Made by a program: the position numbers and the translations under genes | Source: Planctomycetales bacterium | GTDB lineage: Bacteria; Planctomycetota; Planctomycetia; Isosphaerales; Isosphaeraceae | Length of the DNA: 48,080 nucleotides | Assembly: GCA_027449865.1 (NCBI GenBank) | Contig: DAIDKV010000271.1 | Span: 1-48,080, forward strand | Reading direction: 5' to 3' | The notes under the pieces: generated by a model | Told to the model about the DNA's origin: nothing | Databases searched by the model: none | The model's input: only the letters and a program-made list of their open reading frames with translations | Shown: piece after piece, positions 1 to 9,963 of the stretch | How positions within the stretch are numbered: position 1 is the stretch's first letter | How the letters are laid out: each line of letters begins with the position of its first letter

Positions 1-1199
<1,199 letters not shown>

Positions 1200-1608
1200 T
1201 GTGTTTTGTGATCGGTGAACGAAAGGCGGGGGGTCCCGGCCATCGGGTCTGGCGAGCGGCCCTCGAAGAGCCTTAGCCTATCTACCATGAGTAGAATCGA
1301 TCGGCGAGCGAATGCCTAGCCTGGTTTTTCATGGAGAGGAAGCCAGCGCACACGACCGCGTTGGCCAACGCTGTGGAATCGGTCGAAACATCGATCAAGT
1401 CTCCCGTCGCATGGGATCTCCTCGCCGTGCGTCTCGTTTCCTGTCGATCGTGACGGGCGCCTCCCCATGGCGATCGATCCCCCAGGATGAGAACGGCCAG
1501 CATGGCGAATCCGCGTTTCCATTTCAGGCAGGCAGACGCTAAGGCGGATTTACGTAACTCGGTCTCGACCCCCAGCGGGCCAATCGATAGACGCGGATGG
1601 TCGTCCTG
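1200..1608. other. Intergenic region upstream of ettA, no supported gene
   Basis: These 409 bases lie between two minus-strand genes and must contain the ettA promoter. Several short open frames of about 70 codons exist on both strands, but they overlap each other, have no clear ribosome binding site and have no recognisable sequence. The 8-base word ggcgagcg occurs twice (near 1252 and 1302). I see no convincing hairpin, promoter pair or RNA gene. Confidence 0.6.
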
Positions 1609-2583
1609 TCACTGCTTCTGCGAAACGTAGCTCGTATGGTCCTTGTGGTAGAAGTGGATGTCAAGCGTGCGAAGATAGGTGTGCAGTCCGGCGTCTTGAA
1701 TGGGTAAGAGGTGCGCCGGCGACCCGGATTCGTTATGGTGCGAATGCCATAGACCCGGTGGAGTAACGAAAGCCGATCCGGGCTTCCAGTCGGACCGCTT
1801 GGGATTGATGATATGGCCCTCTCCGTCGAGATCGTGACCGATTAAGGTATAGCAGCCGGGTTCGCAGTCGATGATGAGGTCGAGCGCGACCGATTCGTGA
1901 TGGTGAGGCAACTGGATGCTTTCCTTCGGTAGGACGCCGAACATCGACCAGATGACATGGGTGACGGTCCTCGTCTGGGGAAATTCCTTGTTGGCGAGCA
2001 GGACGCTCACCCGGCTCCGGCTGGCGGCCCTGGGATCCTTCTCGACGATCGCCAATTCCGCGTCGGCCCGCTCGCGGGGGTAGAGAGTCGGTCGGAACAT
2101 CGACCTTGTTGCCTCGACGCCCAGGTATCGCAGGAGAGGCTCGTCGTGTATCCAGTAGAAGGCAGAATCCGTTTTGGCCCTGTGGATTGTCGCCGATCGA
2201 GCGGGGAGCGTGAAGATATCGCCCTTCTTCCATGGAAGCGACTCGCCGCCGATTTCCGATTGCCCCTCGCCTCGCAGGACGTAGTACAACTCGGATGTCG
2301 CGTTCGGGCTCGTCTCCAACTCCTCGCCAGGCTGGATGTGCAGGAAGTTCGCGCAGAGCGCGGGGCTTGTCGCTGGGCCGGGGCACCCGAGCTGCTCGCT
2401 AAGGTCAAACGGGATGATCCGTGTCGGGCCCTCCTCGTGGAGCGAGGCCGGGAAGTCCGCCAGGGGAACCCTGCTTATGAGTCCCGCCCCGATCGGGTTC
2501 GCGGCCTTGCTGTACTCGAAGTACTCTCCGTCACGGGTCCATCGCTCGACCTCGGGGGCCAAGGAGGAAGTCACGCCCGCCAT
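1609..2583 (-). CDS. Bicupin protein, gentisate 1,2-dioxygenase-like
   Basis: This 324-residue protein appears to contain two cupin beta-barrels. The first has the run PGEELETSPNATSELYYVL (residues about 90-110), matching cupin motif 1 with weak metal ligands. The second has LPHHHESVALDLII near residue 240 followed by a GHDLDGEG segment and a closing PPGLWHSHHN, a histidine-rich cupin that could bind Fe(II). The arrangement resembles gentisate 1,2-dioxygenase or related bicupins, which open aromatic rings; the substrate here is not predictable. A longer open frame extends to 2706, but ATG 2583 is preceded by AGGAG at 8 bases and gives the natural N-terminus MAGVTSSLAPEV. It stands alone: the next minus-strand gene ends about 260 bases upstream. 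Confidence 0.75.
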   Translation of the reverse strand: MAGVTSSLAPEVERWTRDGEYFEYSKAANPIGAGLISRVPLADFPASLHEEGPTRIIPFDLSEQLGCPGPATSPALCANFLHIQPGEELETSPNATSELYYVLRGEGQSEIGGESLPWKKGDIFTLPARSATIHRAKTDSAFYWIHDEPLLRYLGVEATRSMFRPTLYPRERADAELAIVEKDPRAASRSRVSVLLANKEFPQTRTVTHVIWSMFGVLPKESIQLPHHHESVALDLIIDCEPGCYTLIGHDLDGEGHIINPKRSDWKPGSAFVTPPGLWHSHHNESGSPAHLLPIQDAGLHTYLRTLDIHFYHKDHTSYVSQKQ

Positions 2584-2842
2584 GATGAGTCTCCTGGTGA
2601 GTGAGTCGGCAGCAAGGTAACGACGAAGAATGCCCGGCACCCCAGTCTGGAGCCGATCTCCTTGTCCTTCACGCGGGCAATTGCCGTACCGGGGAGACCA
2701 GGCCAATGGCGGCGGGCCATAACCACGGGAATAATAGGGATTTCCCGGCTCGATTCAGGATCGAGCATTCAAGACGTAAGTACTCCGTGTGTGGCCTCAG
2801 CGATACTCGAACGGGGAATTCCATCGAACGTGCCCTGGACGA

Positions 2843-3781
2843 TCAACCCAGGCGTCGGGAAAGGATTGGGAAGGCGCCCTGTCGATGGAAGCAACGGTCG
2901 TAGAACGCGCAGAGAGCCGATGCGTCCGATGGGGCCTGCGCGGCAACATGTGTAAGACCGGAAGCCCGAGCGCGCGACCAGTTAGGAGCGGCGAGGAGCA
3001 GGTCCGACTCAGCCGGGTCGCTGAAGACACAGGAAAAGAGACCGTTGACCCGCTTGTGTCGTTCTCGCTCGTAGCCGAAGGCACCAAGACGGAAGCAAGG
3101 CATGGCCGCGTCAATCCGTGAGGGATCGGCGAACCGGTCGTCCAGTACCAGCAGGCTCACGCCGAGCAGACGGCCGGATCCGGCCTCCTTCAGCGCGAAG
3201 AGGCTCTCTCGGAAAGCGTAGTGCGGATTCTCCCAGAAAAACGCCTCAAGGGATCCTGGCTCGACAGAAGAGAAGATCCCTGGCGCCATCGAAATGAGTT
3301 CACCCATCGCGGCGGGATCGAGCGGCACGATCACCCGGTTGTCGGGCAGATCGGGTCGGTCGGGCATCCAGGCGACCTCCGCCAGATAATTGATCATCTG
3401 GCGTTTTTCGTGGAAGCCGTGCGTCCTGAAGAACTCAAGCACGACCGACCAGTCGGATCGGTAAGTGGACCAGGCTTCGGGTAGGCCGCGGCGAGTCATC
3501 TCGGCGAGCACGGCGTTGTGGAGCGGCTCCCGAACTGACTCAGCGCCGGGAAGGCACCAGGGATAGCTTACTCGTCCACTCGGGCAGAAGGTCGCGTAGC
3601 CAACCACCTCTTCTCCGTAAACCGCGAAGAATCGGCCTCCTGACTCGGCAGCGTCGCCGCGATGACGCCGGATGATCTCCTCCGGATTAGCGGCCTTGAA
3701 CGCCGGTAGGCCTGCGGCGGCGGTGTTATAAATGCAGGCCTGAGCCTGCTCGTCTCCGGGCTGATACGTTCGGATCAACAT
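2843..3781 (-). CDS. GNAT-family N-acetyltransferase, double domain
   Basis: The protein has 312 residues, about twice a single GNAT domain. It opens with the typical first strand and helix (MLIRTYQPGDEQAQACIYN) and contains a GNAT-like beta4 segment, RFFAVYGEEVVGYATF, near residues 50-65. A second half from about residue 155 has its own pattern, including LFALKEAGSGRLLGVSLLVLDDRF. The C-terminal half also has a conserved-looking FRLGAFGYERERHKRVNGLFS stretch. I infer an acyl-CoA dependent N-acyltransferase in which one domain may be catalytically degenerate. The substrate is unknown and neighbours give no clue. The start at ATG 3781 fits the family N-terminus. Confidence 0.7.
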   Translation of the reverse strand: MLIRTYQPGDEQAQACIYNTAAAGLPAFKAANPEEIIRRHRGDAAESGGRFFAVYGEEVVGYATFCPSGRVSYPWCLPGAESVREPLHNAVLAEMTRRGLPEAWSTYRSDWSVVLEFFRTHGFHEKRQMINYLAEVAWMPDRPDLPDNRVIVPLDPAAMGELISMAPGIFSSVEPGSLEAFFWENPHYAFRESLFALKEAGSGRLLGVSLLVLDDRFADPSRIDAAMPCFRLGAFGYERERHKRVNGLFSCVFSDPAESDLLLAAPNWSRARASGLTHVAAQAPSDASALCAFYDRCFHRQGAFPILSRRLG

Positions 3782-4049
3782 CGGTCTCCCCTGGTCTGGC
3801 AGGGTCCGTTGGCCTGGTCCAGCGGCAGAAAGTCGATGGAGGCTCGTTCAGAGATTCAGGACGTGAAGCCGTCAAGACGGTCCCAGAATTATCGAGGCAT
3901 GATCCTGGAAGTCAAAGCGACACGGAAGGTTGTGGCCCTTGAATTCACGGGATCGGAACGAAAAGTAAAGATACTTGCTCAGGTCTCAATTCATGGGACA
4001 ATCTGGTTTGAGGAGGGATGGTGTCGCAGAAACGATCATCGTCCAGGAA

Positions 4050-5072
4050 TCAGGGAACAAAGGTGCTGGAGAGGTTTGTACCCGTGGAGCCGCCACCTGT
4101 GGAGGCCGTCGATCCCGTCGAGGATCCCGTGGTCCCTGTGCTGCCAGCAGCGCCGGTGGTGCCCGTGGTGCCCCCGCTGACTCCTCCGTATCCAATGGGG
4201 ATGACTGGATACTTATTGGCGAAAATCTGCTGAACACCGTTGAGCATCCGCTGGCGAGACGAATAGATGGCGGCCTGAACGGCAGCGTCGTAGATCCGGA
4301 GGTCGCCACCAGGTGTGAGCGGAAGGGGAATCGAGTTGAGTGTTTGTTCGAGGCTGGCGGCTGTTCCGCTGGCGACGACCTGGTAAACGTACTGTTGAAG
4401 CGCCCCCGCACGTTGTGGGTAGTGGGGTGAGGCGTACATCCTTGGGAGCTTGATCGGGAGACTGTTGAAATACTTCACAAGATTGATCGCGAGGGATTGC
4501 GAGCTGGTCACGATGTAGCTTGGGAAAATCAGTTGAGCGCTCGTGGAGGCGCTGGAGGAGACCTGCGCGGCGAGGGTGGTGCCACTGGCGAGGGAGACGG
4601 CACTGGACTGAGCCGTGTTGAGCGCGATCTGGTTGCCGGAACTCCCCGTGATTGTGAACGTACCGACAGGGACGCTTCCCACGAGTGCCGTTGCGACTAC
4701 GGGTGAGGTGAAAACGCCTTCGGGTCCGAAGACGCCGGCATCGGCGACCTGCATGGTGGCCGAACCGGCGAGGTAGGATGAGGTGAGCGAGGTGTTGACG
4801 CTGATGGTTCCCGAGGATTGCTCGCTGAGCGCACGGACGTAGGAGGCCTCGACCCCCTGAAAGGCGGCATAGAAGGCGGCGTACTCTCTGCGGATTTCGA
4901 CCGCGGGTCCGACACGGCCGTTCGCGGAAAGGGCCGGATGGGCATGATGGAAGGCCGGTGGCGAAGCGTGGCTCAGAAGTCGCCGGGTCTCGAGCGCCGC
5001 AACCTCGCCGGAGAGGCTCAGCGAAGGGCGGAATCGATGGGAACGGCGTCGTCCTCGGCGGATCTCGGTCAT
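4050..5072 (-). CDS. LEPR-XLL-like planctomycete surface or secreted protein, function unknown
   Basis: A 340-residue protein without an enzymatic fold that I recognise. Residues 27-34 read LETRRLLS after a basic N-terminus, close to the LEPR-XLL motif found near the N-terminus of many large exported planctomycete proteins. The middle (about residues 80-180) is rich in S, T, A, G and V and looks like beta-strand repeats. Residues 185-290 are more helical. The last 40 residues are a Gly/Ser/Thr low-complexity tail with repeated GTTG and GSTG units. Composition points to an exported or surface protein. It lies 43 bases downstream of a lipoprotein gene on the same strand and beyond it a pilin cluster, so it could be transcribed with them; a role in the pilus is speculative. 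Confidence 0.6.
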   Translation of the reverse strand: MTEIRRGRRRSHRFRPSLSLSGEVAALETRRLLSHASPPAFHHAHPALSANGRVGPAVEIRREYAAFYAAFQGVEASYVRALSEQSSGTISVNTSLTSSYLAGSATMQVADAGVFGPEGVFTSPVVATALVGSVPVGTFTITGSSGNQIALNTAQSSAVSLASGTTLAAQVSSSASTSAQLIFPSYIVTSSQSLAINLVKYFNSLPIKLPRMYASPHYPQRAGALQQYVYQVVASGTAASLEQTLNSIPLPLTPGGDLRIYDAAVQAAIYSSRQRMLNGVQQIFANKYPVIPIGYGGVSGGTTGTTGAAGSTGTTGSSTGSTASTGGGSTGTNLSSTFVP

Positions 5073-5115
5073 GACCGGGCTCTCGTTCGGGATATCGTGA
5101 CGATACGACCCTTGG

Positions 5116-5826
5116 CTACTCTGTTACTGCATTATAAGGCGAGTAGGGCCAGGGAGCGTAGGGCATGTCCGGAGGATTGGGGAAGGCTCGAGTCGGTACA
5201 AATCCGTTGACATTGGGGACGTTCATGATGGGTGGTACCACGGAGCCGGGGACGGTGATTTCTTCGGGGGCAGCTTGCTGCTTGATATCGGGGCGAAGAC
5301 CCTCGCCCTTGAGGGGAATTGGCGGTTCCGGGGGGACGCGAGGTGGGATTGGGTTTGGAGCAATGATCTTGCGCGGCAGCGTCGTTTCGACCGGAGTGTA
5401 TGCCCGCATGGCCGTCCCGAAATTGAGTGCGACGCGGCGGAGCAGGTCACGGGAGAGTTGGTAATCGCCCAGACCATGGCTAATTGTGACCGAAACGAGA
5501 GTCATCGCGTTGCGTGGGGCGATGGAGATACGGACTTTTCGGCCGTCGGGAGTCCGAGCGACAATCGTGGAGGCGCGACCCATCCGAACCGGATCGGCCA
5601 GGTCGTAGAAGCCGAGGTCGGCCATCGCCTCGAGCATCGACGACTCGATCTGTCCCGGTTCGGCGGGGTAGAGTTGGGTGACTGTGTCGCAGAAGAAGGT
5701 GAAGGCGTAATCGCTCCAGGCGACCCCCGGGATGCTCCCCGCGGCACGATACCACCCCGGACCGGCGCACCCGCAGATTGTTAACAGTCCGAATACGGCC
5801 AGCATCCCCCGAGCGATCCGTGCCAT
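5116..5826 (-). CDS. Putative lipoprotein, possible DUF3568-like domain
   Basis: A 236-residue protein with a lipoprotein-type signal: MARIARGMLAVFGLLTICGC, with Cys 20 as probable lipidated residue. After it, residues 35-145 form a small alpha/beta domain (CDTVTQLYPAEPGQIESSMLEAMADLGFYDL ... TPDGRKVRISI ... VSVTISHGLGDYQLSRDLLRRVALNFG, quoted in parts) that resembles DUF3568-type lipoproteins, in which a helical region is followed by strands. Residues 150-236 are a proline-rich tail. The likely location is the envelope, anchored in a membrane. It lies between the LEPR-XLL-like gene and the pilin cluster, all on the minus strand. No biochemical role is known to me. Confidence 0.65.
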   Translation of the reverse strand: MARIARGMLAVFGLLTICGCAGPGWYRAAGSIPGVAWSDYAFTFFCDTVTQLYPAEPGQIESSMLEAMADLGFYDLADPVRMGRASTIVARTPDGRKVRISIAPRNAMTLVSVTISHGLGDYQLSRDLLRRVALNFGTAMRAYTPVETTLPRKIIAPNPIPPRVPPEPPIPLKGEGLRPDIKQQAAPEEITVPGSVVPPIMNVPNVNGFVPTRAFPNPPDMPYAPWPYSPYNAVTE

Positions 5827-5994
5827 CGCTTTTCTCGCCTCCTTACGGGCACTCCCAGAGCGCCGTCTCCGCGACGCGATCGCCGGTCGAACCGACCTCT
5901 CTCAGTCCATTTCGGCCGGGCCAATCGGTTTTCTTGATCCTTTCCGCCAGGCCGGTTGTCACAGAGGCACCATGGTCACACTTCTAAAGGGGAC

Positions 5995-6405
5995 TCACGG
6001 CCATTGTGGATTGGCGCCAGGGGTTGGCAACGCCTTGCTGGTCGTCCCCGGAGAGACAGCGACTTGCCATCGATAGGGCCCCAGGTCGGTCCTCGGCGTG
6101 AAGACGACGACGTATGTGATCGTTGTGCAAGATCCGGCTGAACTTTGCGAGGTGACAGAAGCCTGATAGGTGTATGTTATTGTATTGTCGGGCGGTGCGC
6201 CGAGCTGCAGGAGTTGAAGCGCCTGGGCCATCGCATTGATCGGTCCCTGGTCTCGCGTTTGCTGCAAAACCCTTCGTGTCTCGATGCGCAGCAGGCTGGA
6301 AGTCGTCCGAGCCGTGAAGCTCCAGACAGCGAACAGTAAGACCAGGGTGATCAGGACGACGGTGAGAGCATAGCCGCGCCGTCTACCTGCCCGCTCTCGG
6401 ATCAT
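5995..6405 (-). CDS. Small PilX/GspK-like prepilin or pilus-associated membrane protein
   Basis: 136 residues, beginning MIRERAGRRRGYALTVVLIT. The basic leader followed by RRGYALTVVLITLVLLFAVWS resembles the N-terminus of PilX/GspK-type minor pilins, though the usual glutamate at +5 is absent. The rest is a short domain with one cysteine (CTTITYVVVF). The ATG at 6405 overlaps the TGA of the preceding prepilin gene (ATGA), which supports this start over a longer open frame reaching 6843, and implies translational coupling. It is the last gene of the five-gene minus-strand pilin arm. A minor pilin that caps or initiates the pilus is the inferred role. Confidence 0.65.
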   Translation of the reverse strand: MIRERAGRRRGYALTVVLITLVLLFAVWSFTARTTSSLLRIETRRVLQQTRDQGPINAMAQALQLLQLGAPPDNTITYTYQASVTSQSSAGSCTTITYVVVFTPRTDLGPYRWQVAVSPGTTSKALPTPGANPQWP

Positions 6406-6956
6406 GAAGGTGAAACGCCAATGAATGTAAATGTAGAACCAAAATAAGAATATGCGATAGTGATTGATATTTGAATCTGGGACGGGTTTCCCGGAATGGT
6501 GCTGACAGTGAACGCTGAAACGTAGCGTGCCGCCGGGGTGATGACACCCGTTGAGTAGTCGGTCCGCTCCAGGACACTCCCCTGGAGCTGGTAACTGACC
6601 GTGAGCACTGGGCTGGTGGAGGGCCCGACATAGTTCAAAAGCAAGACACCCGGATGGCTGACATCCCACCCGGTGAACTGATAGATATTGGACGAAGCCG
6701 CGGTGAGATTGCCCGATCGACCTGGTAGATCGGCCAGGAAACCGCCGAGGTCGCAGGCGAGGGACTGAACAGCGAGGATACCCTCCTGCTCGATCCGGGC
6801 GCGGGCCTCGACCTCCAGGGCCGGTTTGCCGAAGGTCGTCCATGTGGTGGCGACGAGAATCATCACCAGTGCCGCGAGGGCCGAGGCGACGGTCATCTCG
6901 GTCATTGAGAAGCTGGCCCGTCGGGACTGGGCAAGGGCACGGGCGGACGGCCTCAT
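6402..6956 (-). CDS. PilW/GspJ-like prepilin with type IV pilin N-terminus
   Basis: 184 residues. The leader MRPSARALAQSRRASFSMTE is followed by a hydrophobic helix TVASALAALVMILVATTW, with Glu 20 near the position of the +5 glutamate of class III signal peptides. The helix continues into an amphipathic stretch VEARARIEQEG and a beta-rich globular C-terminus. This is the layout of PilW/GspJ-type minor pilins. It starts 22 bases after the end of the PilV-like gene and ends overlapping the next gene by ATGA. The cleavage site is atypical (A-S rather than G-F), so the class is clear but processing is uncertain. Confidence 0.72.
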   Translation of the reverse strand: MRPSARALAQSRRASFSMTEMTVASALAALVMILVATTWTTFGKPALEVEARARIEQEGILAVQSLACDLGGFLADLPGRSGNLTAASSNIYQFTGWDVSHPGVLLLNYVGPSTSPVLTVSYQLQGSVLERTDYSTGVITPAARYVSAFTVSTIPGNPSQIQISITIAYSYFGSTFTFIGVSPS

Positions 6957-6978
6957 CGAACCAACCCCCCTCGCCGGC

Positions 6979-7398
6979 TCAGGAAGCGGTCAGGACATCC
7001 ACGAAGACCGAGACAGTCTGGCCGCCGACCGGTGCGTCGACACTAATCACGTCAACCTGGCTGCTCCAGTTGGGCGTCCCGGGGCCAGGGTCGCAAGGGA
7101 TCGCCGACGAGCCGCCGACGATCTGCGCGGCCCCCGAGAGTTTGCGCGCCCAGATGTTCTGCCAGGGGGTGAGGTAATAGGTCTGTCCGGGCAGCATGGT
7201 CGTGTTCGTCCCTTTACTTGCGCTGTACTGAACGACTTGGCCCTGCAAGCGATTCTCCATCACGCGAACCTGCCGGAGTTGGACGACGACGAGTTGACAG
7301 AGCCCAGCCAGTCCGATCCCGAGCAGCGCGAAAGCCACCTGGACCTCAAGAAGCGACTGCCCACGTCGCCGGCGAGTGTCCCCTCGATCCGCGATCAT
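6979..7398 (-). CDS. PilV/GspI-like prepilin
   Basis: 139 residues with MIADRGDTRRRRGQSLLEVQ as N-terminus: a basic leader, G at -1, then QSLLEVQVAFALLGIGLAGL with the +5 glutamate of type IV prepilin signal peptides. The G-x-S-L-L-E-V pattern is characteristic of PilV/GspI. A short globular domain with one cysteine follows. Its ATG (7398) overlaps the TGA of the upstream pilin gene as ATGA. Inferred role: minor pilin in assembly or priming of a type IV pilus or pseudopilus in the inner membrane and periplasm. Confidence 0.8.
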   Translation of the reverse strand: MIADRGDTRRRRGQSLLEVQVAFALLGIGLAGLCQLVVVQLRQVRVMENRLQGQVVQYSASKGTNTTMLPGQTYYLTPWQNIWARKLSGAAQIVGGSSAIPCDPGPGTPNWSSQVDVISVDAPVGGQTVSVFVDVLTAS

Positions 7399-7862
7399 TG
7401 GAAGTTCGGCACGATCGTCGTGGCGCCTCCGGAAGACTGGACGGAGCCCGAAAAGCTCCCGTCGATCGCAATGATGAAACTGCCGTTCCAGTATGCGGAC
7501 CCCGACCGCGTGGCCGTCGCCGTGAAGCTGGAGCCGTCGGTCGAGACGGTCACCTGATAACTATAGGGCGCGGTCACCGTCGCCAGCGACGAATCAATCA
7601 GATTGGCCGCCTGGAGCGTGGCGAGGTCCGGAGCATACGATCGATTCTCGAGCCAGTAGAGTCGCTCCGCGGCCCAGACGGAGCGCAGGTTTCCGGCCGC
7701 GACGTTGGCCTTGGCTTGTTCAAGTGACTGCTGAAATCTCGGCACGCCCATCGCCGCCAGTACCGACATGATCACCAGCGTGACCAGCGTCTCGATCAGC
7801 GAGTACCCAGCGCGGGTGTCGCTCGACTGACCCCAACGATGCCGCTTTGTCTCCTGGTTCAT
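7395..7862 (-). CDS. Type IV pilin / GspG- or PilE-like prepilin
   Basis: 155 residues. After a 18-residue leader rich in charged residues comes the prepilin motif AGYSLIETLVTLVIMSVLAA, with E at +5, then MGVPRFQQSLEQAKANVAAGNLRSV, which is the classic GspG/PilE helix. The C-terminal part is Ser/Thr/Gly-rich. It shares the GVPRFQQSLE helix with the major pilin encoded divergently at 9319 (GVPRFLQSVE), so the two are paralogues. Gene ends overlap both neighbours by four bases (ATGA at 7859-7862 and 7395-7398). Confidence 0.85.
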   Translation of the reverse strand: MNQETKRHRWGQSSDTRAGYSLIETLVTLVIMSVLAAMGVPRFQQSLEQAKANVAAGNLRSVWAAERLYWLENRSYAPDLATLQAANLIDSSLATVTAPYSYQVTVSTDGSSFTATATRSGSAYWNGSFIIAIDGSFSGSVQSSGGATTIVPNFQ

Positions 7863-9046
7863 TTGACGTTCCCCGCCATTTCGAACATCGGCATGTAAAT
7901 GGCCAACATAAGTCCCGCAATCGACGAGCCCATTCCCATGATGATGATGGGCTCGACCATCTTCGTGACCTTCAGGACCATGCCCTCCATTTTCTCCTTG
8001 AAGAAGGGGGAAATCTGCTCCATGACCACGGCGAGTTGGCCGGATTCCTCTCCGACCTGCACCATGCTGGTGAGCATGGGCAGGAAGAGACCTGTCTCCT
8101 GGAGTGCCGCGTAGAGCGGCTTCCCGGATGCGACCCGCCCGGCGACGTGCTCCAGTGCGTCCCGGTAGATGGGATTGCTCTGGAAAATCCCGGTGAGAGT
8201 ATGCATCGTTTCCAGCATCGGGACTCCGCTCTTGAGCAACAGAGCCAGGTTCGAGGCGAACCGGTACATCGCCATCTCGATGACGAGCTGCCCCACGCTC
8301 GGAAGTACCATCAGCATGCCACCGACGTAACGCTTTCCCGTATCGGTTTTGATGTACTTCTTGAACCCGACGATGAACACAATCAGGAGGCCGAGGACGT
8401 ATGGGCCGTACTTCGATATACCTTCGGAGGCGTCCACCACGGCCTGTGTGATTCCGGGCAACTCCGCGTCCATATCCTTGAACATTTTCGCGAAGACCGG
8501 AACCACCATCCAGAGCATCACGGTCACGGCGGTCACGGCGACGACAATCAGGATCAGCGGGTACATCAGGGCGCCCTTGACCTTCCGCTTCGTCTCGCGA
8601 GCGTCGCGGATCTGCTTGTTCAGCTCGACGAGAACCAGGGCCATCTTTCCCGTGACCTCACCCGTCCGGATCGCCTCAAGCCACTGAAATTCAAAAACTT
8701 CGGGAAATCCTGATGCGGCCGCGTGGAATGTGCTCCCAGCGGCCACCCTGGCGGTAATTTGCTCGAGGACGCCACGCAGTTTCACGCTCTCGCACTGTGT
8801 CGTCGCGATCTTCATGGCCTGGAGGAGCGGCGTTCCTGAGTTCACCAGGGTCGCGAGTTGATGGAAGAAGGCGAGTGTATCCTCGATCGATGCGCCTCGG
8901 TGCGGCTTCTTTGAGATTCTCGCGTGGGCTACGACCCATTCTTCAAACGCCAAGGGAGCCCCCTTCGTTTCCTGAATCCCACATTTCCGGTTGATCCCGG
9001 CCTGACGGCCACGCCGTGACAGCCACTTGCCAACAGATCTTCTCAT
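7859..9046 (-). CDS. Type II secretion / type IV pilus platform protein (GspF/PilC family)
   Basis: Inner-membrane platform protein of pilus or type II secretion machines, which couples the cytoplasmic motor ATPase to pilin polymerisation. The sequence has the two GspF domains: first near residues 50-175 (FFHQLATLVNSGTPLLQAM ... GEVTGKM), a membrane helix (YPLILIVVAVTAVTVMLWM), then the second domain near 245-370 (RFASNLALLLKSGVPMLETM ... VGEESGQL) and a final membrane helix IIMGMGSSIAGLMLAIYMP. The frame opens at ATG 9046, but TTG 8953 preceded by AAGGGGG may be the true start since the extra 31 residues look unlike the family. It heads the minus-strand pilin arm. Confidence 0.9.
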   Translation of the reverse strand: MRRSVGKWLSRRGRQAGINRKCGIQETKGAPLAFEEWVVAHARISKKPHRGASIEDTLAFFHQLATLVNSGTPLLQAMKIATTQCESVKLRGVLEQITARVAAGSTFHAAASGFPEVFEFQWLEAIRTGEVTGKMALVLVELNKQIRDARETKRKVKGALMYPLILIVVAVTAVTVMLWMVVPVFAKMFKDMDAELPGITQAVVDASEGISKYGPYVLGLLIVFIVGFKKYIKTDTGKRYVGGMLMVLPSVGQLVIEMAMYRFASNLALLLKSGVPMLETMHTLTGIFQSNPIYRDALEHVAGRVASGKPLYAALQETGLFLPMLTSMVQVGEESGQLAVVMEQISPFFKEKMEGMVLKVTKMVEPIIIMGMGSSIAGLMLAIYMPMFEMAGNVK

Positions 9047-9318
9047 CGCAAGCTTAAGTCACTCTGGCGTGGTGACGGGAGAAATCGGACTTCGTGGTAT
9101 CGGCGGGAATTCGTCGAGGCAAATCTGGTTTGACGCTCGCTGAATGCGACCTAGCTTTGAGTGTCACCGGCGGGACGTGACCGCCGGCCGACATTGCCCC
9201 GGAAACTTGATCTGCCTGTCATTGCGTAAGTCTGGTCGCCCCGGGGATGTCACACCGGAGAGTCAACGTCTCTGTACGCGTTCTGACCACCTATCGCAAC
9301 AAGAGAGAACCCAACACA
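8954..9318. promoter_or_regulatory. Divergent regulatory region between the two pilus arms
   Basis: The region between the platform-protein gene (minus) and the major pilin gene (plus) must hold both promoters. A possible plus-strand promoter is TTGACG at 9130-9135 with TAGCTT at 9152-9157 (16-base spacing; the -10 is a weak match). Just downstream, CCGGCGG (9167-9173) and CCGCCGG (9181-9187) form a 7-bp GC stem with a 7-base loop in what would be a leader of about 160 bases. I looked for a sigma-54 site and a c-di-GMP riboswitch here and found neither. Confidence 0.35.
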
Positions 9319-9807
9319 ATGCAGCGCGTCATGTCCCGTCTCCGGACCCGCAAGGGGTTCACGCTCGTTGAACTGGCCGTCGTGATCGTCATCATCGGCG
9401 TGCTGGCCGCCTTCGGCGTCCCGCGGTTCCTCCAGTCGGTCGAGAAGTCGAAGGCGTCGGAAGCCTTCAACTACCTTTCGGCGATTCAGTCATCTCAGGA
9501 GCGCTACATCGCTCAGAATGGCGTCTACGCCAGTGCCATCGGTTCGCTCGACGTTAATCTGCCCAACCCCGAATACTTCTCTGTTGGAACGGTCACAGTG
9601 ACTCCGGACAGCGCTGGCAACCCGGCCTGGACGCTCACCCTGACCCGTAATGCGAATTCGAGCTATGCCTACACCGTCGTCTGGACCCAGCTCGGCTTCG
9701 ACACCACGAACTCAACCATCATGACCTATCCGCAGATCTGCCCGGTGACGGTCAGCAGCAGCGGGAGCGGTAGCGGTAGCGGGAGCGGTAGCGGCAGCGG
9801 TAGCTGA
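9319..9807 (+). CDS. Probable major type IV pilin with Gly-Ser repeat tail
   Basis: 162 residues. The prepilin leader MQRVMSRLRTRK is followed by GFTLVELAVVIVIIGVLAAF, a textbook class III signal: cleavage after G, F at +1, E at +5. The helix continues GVPRFLQSVEKSKASEAFNYLSAIQ. The globular part has one late cysteine (ICPVTV). The protein ends SSS followed by seven Gly-Ser units encoded by GGN-AGC hexamers. ATG 9319 is preceded by AAGAGAG at 12 bases and gives a short leader, so it is preferred to an in-frame start at 9247. Its position alone at the head of the plus arm suggests the main subunit. Expected location: inner membrane, then the pilus fibre. Confidence 0.88.
   Translation: MQRVMSRLRTRKGFTLVELAVVIVIIGVLAAFGVPRFLQSVEKSKASEAFNYLSAIQSSQERYIAQNGVYASAIGSLDVNLPNPEYFSVGTVTVTPDSAGNPAWTLTLTRNANSSYAYTVVWTQLGFDTTNSTIMTYPQICPVTVSSSGSGSGSGSGSGSGS
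9754..9804 (+). repeat. Hexanucleotide GGN-AGC repeat encoding a Gly-Ser tail
   Basis: Three AGC codons are followed by seven copies of GGN AGC (9763-9804) directly before the stop codon at 9805-9807. Third positions of the Gly codons vary (ggg, ggt, ggc), so the repeat is partly degenerate. Because each unit is six bases, gain or loss of units would change the tail by two residues without shifting frame. Confidence 0.9.
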
Positions 9808-9963
9808 TCGACGCATGTTTCGAGCGACCCGGGCGCGACTCGCCTCGCGACCCGGGCCGCAAATCTTCAGGGTTATTGTTGACTGGCGGCTCGAACTACA
9901 TGACCCGAATGCGAGGGGCGGCCGAGTTTCGGTCGCCCTGCATTCGTTGGCGGGGAGAGATCG

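Noticed and set aside
1282-1542. Two or three short open frames between ettA and the bicupin gene
   Set aside because: They overlap on opposite strands, lack ribosome binding sites and have no recognisable product.
9047-9318. c-di-GMP riboswitch or sigma-54 promoter before the major pilin
   Set aside because: Conserved GEMM riboswitch words and the GG-N10-GC pattern of sigma-54 promoters were looked for and not found; only a simple GC stem and a weak sigma-70-like pair are present.
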